A DNA stretch of 64,000 nt. It comes from Carnegiea gigantea. Its lineage: Eukaryota; Streptophyta; Magnoliopsida; Caryophyllales; Cactaceae. Shown here piece by piece: positions 60,520-64,000 of this stretch. Within the stretch, counting starts at the first letter, position 1, and every line of letters starts with the position of its first letter. The stretch is from contig JAKOGI010000081.1 of the NCBI GenBank assembly GCA_029747015.1, positions 471,001-535,000 on the forward strand. Reading direction: 5' to 3'. Under the pieces are notes generated by a model that saw only the letters and a program-made list of their open reading frames with translations, was not told the origin of the DNA and ran no database searches. Position numbers and translations under genes: made by a program.

Positions 60520-60524
<5 letters not shown>

Positions 60525-60565
<41 letters not shown>

Positions 60566-60615
60566 CGCACACACACACAAACATCAATATATATGTGTGT
60601 GTATATGTGTATGTG

Positions 60616-60649
<34 letters not shown>

Positions 60650-60754
60650 CACGTACATACGTATACATATCTATATATATACGTACGTACATATATATAT
60701 ATATATATATATACATACGTATATATATAAATATATATATATACACACACACAC

Positions 60755-60789
<35 letters not shown>

Positions 60790-60835
60790 CATATATGTGT
60801 GTGTGTGTATGTATATACACACACGCACGTACACG

Positions 60836-60898
<63 letters not shown>
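60525..60898. repeat. Compound dinucleotide microsatellite
   Basis: Alternating (AT)n, (GT)n, (AC)n and ACGT-containing runs for about 370 bp between the MULE and L1-C. They produce overlapping long Tyr/Ile/His/Thr frames on both strands that are not genes. Confidence 0.95.
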
Positions 60899-60900
<2 letters not shown>

Positions 60901-60964
60901 TATTGAAGCTACGAGCAAACTGAAGAGCTCTTATGCCTCATTGGTGAATCCCGATGAAGGTACT

Positions 60965-61879
60965 ATGTTATCATATATTCCGGCTCCGATAATCAATGGA
61001 GCAAAATGTGCAAAAATTGATTCTAAGAATGTTATTTCTGAAATTAATTATTGGCAATCTGCGGTGCTTTGTATGGTCTTGGGAGCAAACCCTCCTCTGG
61101 AGGTAATGAACGGATTTGTAAGGCGAATTTGGTCTACGTATGAAATAGATAAAGTTTGCCTGGTGCGAACAGGGTTATTTTTGGTTCGATTCCAGAATAT
61201 ACATGATCAATTGGAAGTTGTTAAAAAAGGTTTTCACTATTTTGACAAAAAACCCTTCCTAGTTAAGCCTTGGAATGAGGAGATGGAGATCAATACTGAA
61301 GAAATCTCCTCTCTGCTAATTTGGGTACAGCTTCCGGGGCTTGACATCAAGTACTGGGGGGCTGAATGTTTGAGTAAAATTGGAAGTCTGATGGGTATCC
61401 CCCTCAAAATGGACAAGTATACCATGGAGAAAACCATGTTAAGATATGTCAGAGTGTTGATTGATATCAATCTGGGTGAGCCTTTTCCTGATTATGTGGA
61501 ATTTGCTAGTGATAAGAATGTGATAGTCAGGCAACAAATTGTCTATGAGTGAAAACCTATTCAATGTCAGCATTGCAATATGTTTGGACATATAGCTGAT
61601 AACTGTAGGAAAAAATCCACCAAAAAAGTATGGAGGGCAGTTCCTCCTACCATCCCCCCCACAGGGTCCTCTCCCCCTAAAGATCATATGACACAAGGGG
61701 TACAAGTAGATGAGGAAGGCTTTGTTCCAGTGACTAGACGTGCTACTGCCAGACTCTCCCTAAGGGAATCAATTCAACATGATATAACTAATTCATCTCG
61801 CTATGAAGCCTTGATTCAACCTGAAACAGTTATTCAATCTCCCAAGAAGCACCCAAAGGGGTCATCCCCTAATGGTTAG
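60965..61879 (+). pseudogene. L1-C ORF1: DUF4283 domain and zinc knuckle, one internal stop
   Basis: The start taken is the ATG at 60965 ([19 protein letters not shown]); the open frame upstream is only microsatellite. DUF4283-like motifs are [37 protein letters not shown] and [20 protein letters not shown] at 61550-61552 precedes a canonical C-x2-C-x4-H-x4-C knuckle (CQHCNMFGHIADNC, about 61563-61604). A Ser/Pro-rich tail follows to 61879. ORF1 proteins bind LINE RNA. Without the stop it would be about 304 codons. Confidence 0.8.
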
Positions 61880-62863
61880 ACTATGTGGACGGAATGTGAG
61901 GGGCCTGAATTGGCCCAATAAGCAAGAGGATCTCAAAATCTTCTTGTAGCTGAATAACCTAGGTTTGGTTGGTCTCTTTGAAACCAAAATAAAGATGAAA
62001 AATGTGGAAAAAATAGCCAATAGGCTGTTTTAGGGATGGAGATGGGAGCACAACTTCAGTGATAGCCCTAAAGGTAGAATATGGATAGCTTGGAAGCCTA
62101 ATTCCTTCACAGTTCAGGTATTGTCCATGTTAGCACAACAAATACACTACAAATACACTGCAAAGTATGCCAACCCTCTGATATGCAACAATTTTATATT
62201 ACCTATGTGTATGGGGAGAATCAGGAGGGCCTCAGATAAGAATTATGGCAGACCTTGAGGGACATAGCAACTAACATGGATGATGCTTGGTGTGTGTTAG
62301 GAGATTTTAATGCAGTCTTATACAAGGGTGATAGAATGGGAGGAAACGAAATCCAAGACCATGAGGTCCAACCATTTTCTGCATGCATATATGATTGTGG
62401 ATTACAGGAGGTGAGATACAAGGGTCCCTACTATACTTGGACTAATAAAACCATGTGGTCGAGGATAGATAGGGCCTTAGTGAACACATTCTGGTTCAGC
62501 AAATTTGATTATGGTCATGTCAATTACCTTGACAATATCCTATCGGGCCACACAATCATGGTGGTGGAGACTACTATTTGTCTAAAACCAAAGAGACTGT
62601 TTCAGTTTTGCGAAATGTGGACCAGACACACAACATTCCTTCCATTGATTAAGTCCCTCACACCAGACCACATTAGTCACCCCTGGCAACAGTTGAAATC
62701 CTTCTTGCATAATGCCCAAAAAGCTCTTGGTAAGCTTAACAAAGATCATTTTCGAGACCTAAGAACCCAGCAAGAACTGGCCCGGGGAGAGCTGCAAAAG
62801 ACTCAGCTAGAACTGTTGGAACACCCTACAAACCCATACGTGCAGCATAAAGAGAAGACTTAG
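61880..62863 (+). pseudogene. L1-C endonuclease domain, broken
   Basis: The start is blurred (CGRNVRGLNWPNKQEDLKIF), with TAG stops at about 61948 and 62031. LVGLFETKIK (about 61957), then a frame change, lead to an open frame at 62255-62863 with CVLGDFNAVLYKGDRMGG (Gly-Asp-Phe-Asn intact), GPYYTWTNKTMWSRIDRALV and LSGHTIMVVE (His at the catalytic position). A coiled, charged linker follows to 62863. Confidence 0.8.
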
Positions 62864-63114
62864 AGGGAACACTATATTCAAATAGGCTCCTCAGTGATTG
62901 ACATCATTAGGCAGCAAAGCAAGGCATTTTGGATTAGCCATGGTGATGGATGCAACAAGGTTTTGTTTTTTTTGGGGGGGGGGGGAAGCCAAACAAAGGA
63001 AGATAGAAACATTTGTTTATGAACCGCAGGATGCATCAGGCCATATGAAATAGGGTTTTGATGAAGTTGCATCTATTATGCATAAGTACTATATAGGACT
63101 GCTGGGGGCAGGGT

Positions 63115-64000
63115 AGAAACAAGCACAAAGAGCAAAGCTAGATGCTGAGGTTATTAACCAAGGGGAAATACTGTCACTAGAGCAGCAATTGAGATTGTGC
63201 AGGCCATTCACAGAAACAGACATCAAGACATCACTATTTTCCATTCCCAACATAAAATCCCCCGGATCAGATGGGTTCTCTAGCGGGTTCTTCAAACATA
63301 CATGGGACATCACAGGAGCTCTGTTATGTACAGCTATTACTCATTTTTTCAACAATGCTGAGGTACCTGGCTACATAGGGAATGCAAAGCTGATCTTACT
63401 CCCAAAGGTACCCAACCCCACAATAGCTAAAGACTTTCGACCCATTTCTTGCTGTACTGTAGTCTATAAGTGCATATCCAAACTTATATGCCAGAGACTC
63501 AAAGAGGTTTTACCATGTATCACTCACCAAAATCAAAGTGCATTTGTGAAGGGGAGGGAAATCCTCTTTAATATCCTTATGTGTCAAGACTTGGTGAGGG
63601 GATACTTAAGACAAGGGATCACCCCTCGTAGCATCATGAAGTTAGATATCCATAAAGCATTTGACTCAGTCAATTGGGGGTTCATAAAGGAGTTATTGAG
63701 TTGCCTTAAGTTCCCCACTCAATTTATGAAATGGGTAATGGCATGCCTTTCTTCTGTATCATTTACATTACACATAAATGGACATATTGGGGGTGAATTC
63801 AAAGGAGGGAGAGGGTTGAAACAAGGGGACCCCTTATCCCCTCTTCTTTTTGTATTGACTATGGAGTATTTTACAAGGCTAATAAAGCAGTTATCCACCC
63901 GGGCAGAATTCAAATTCCACCCATGCTGCAAGGGGCTGAAGCTCAATCATCTTATGTTCGCAGATGATGTGGTTATATTCTGTAAAGCACACCCACCCAC
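63115..64000 (+). CDS. L1-C reverse transcriptase, open to the window edge (partial)
   Basis: From the codon after a TAG at 63112-63114 the frame is open for 886 bases to the end of the window. Motifs: IKSPGSDGFSSGFF (about 63252), LILLPKVPNPTIAKDFRPIS (about 63393), NQSAFVKGREILFNILMCQD, SIMKLDIHKAFDSVNWGF (about 63633), GLKQGDPLSPLLFVLTMEYF (about 63816) and LMFADDVVIF (about 63953, intact FADD). Upstream, a poly(T)/poly(G) tract at 62964-62986 shifts the frame relative to the endonuclease. This is the best preserved LINE RT core here besides the RTE. It is part of a broken ORF2 rather than an independent gene. Confidence 0.8.

Larger units (their letters stand above)
55784..60524 (-). mobile_element. 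Mutator-like element (MULE) with long TIRs and a FAR1-type transposase
   Basis: Long inverted arms (left about 55848-56196, right about 60000-60516) face each other around a minus-strand transposase gene (57526-59697). Matching landmarks in both arms include GTAGTTGGAYGGCT, GTGTTGCAA, CACACCCAATTTTCTCTC, CTCTCATCTTTTCTTC, CACCCCTCTTCACTTACC and GGAAACAACTA. Both flanks are AT microsatellites, so the 9-bp duplication cannot be read. The left side has an extra outer piece (55784-55847) with the palindrome GGTTCA-GGTG-TGAACC that has no counterpart on the right. The transposase is broken. Confidence 0.8.
60900..64000 (+). mobile_element. L1-type LINE (L1-C), cut by the right window edge
   Basis: A plus-strand L1 with ORF1 (DUF4283 and CCHC knuckle), AP endonuclease and reverse transcriptase in order; the frame continues to the last base of the window. 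The 5' end abuts the microsatellite, so it may be truncated. Overall decay is moderate. Confidence 0.88.

Noticed and set aside
60475..60923. Long overlapping open frames on both strands through 60475-60923
   Set aside because: They are translations of dinucleotide microsatellites (Tyr/Ile/His/Thr repeats), not proteins.

Overview
This window is a transposable-element graveyard from a nuclear plant genome, most likely a eudicot. The evidence is a high A+T content, long (AT)n and (AAT)n arrays, plant-type L1 and RTE LINEs, CACTA, PIF/Harbinger, MULE, hAT and Helitron-like elements, and an endogenous pararetrovirus (Caulimoviridae). I found no convincing host protein-coding gene, tRNA or rRNA. 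The species cannot be named from this sequence.

Layout, left to right. 1-514: the 5' LTR, primer-binding site and start of an LTR retrotransposon on the minus strand, cut by the window edge. 1673-2677: a ~1 kb PIF/Harbinger-type element with a tandem array inside it. ~2960-9100: a decayed endogenous pararetrovirus with domain order coat protein, zinc finger, movement protein, protease, reverse transcriptase, RNase H, last ORF, promoter, poly(A) signal. ~10200-14930: a degenerate L1 LINE (L1-A). 16118-16620: a Ty1/copia pol scrap. 18668-24601: a complete but pseudogenised PIF/Harbinger element with both genes. 24686-25597: two opposed Helitron-like termini around an unassigned segment. 28379-29218: an (AT)n array and a hAT MITE. 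~29770-35883: a second L1 LINE (L1-B) with a poly(A) tail. 36054-36421 and 37057-37467: two Tourist-like MITEs. 38941-42258: a minus-strand RTE LINE, followed by (AAT)n arrays. 44317-53630: a complete 9.3 kb CACTA (En/Spm) element. 54652-55668: a ~520 bp tandem duplication. 55784-60524: a MULE with long TIRs and a FAR1-type transposase. 60525-60898: a compound microsatellite. ~60900-64000: a third L1 LINE (L1-C) running off the right edge.

The best preserved unit is the CACTA element. It has matching 3-bp target duplications, dense subterminal GGTCTC/GAGACC repeats at both ends, a five-exon tnpA-type gene whose splice phases all close in frame (370 aa), and a tnp2-type transposase with a 752-codon uninterrupted first exon. 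Two tnpA introns hold three copies of a ~165 bp module carrying a pair of small hairpins at constant 39-nt spacing with the same CACAC loop (one base changed in one hairpin). I know of no description of this module. In several elements most nonsense codons look like G-to-A or C-to-T changes, as expected from decay of methylated, silenced DNA.
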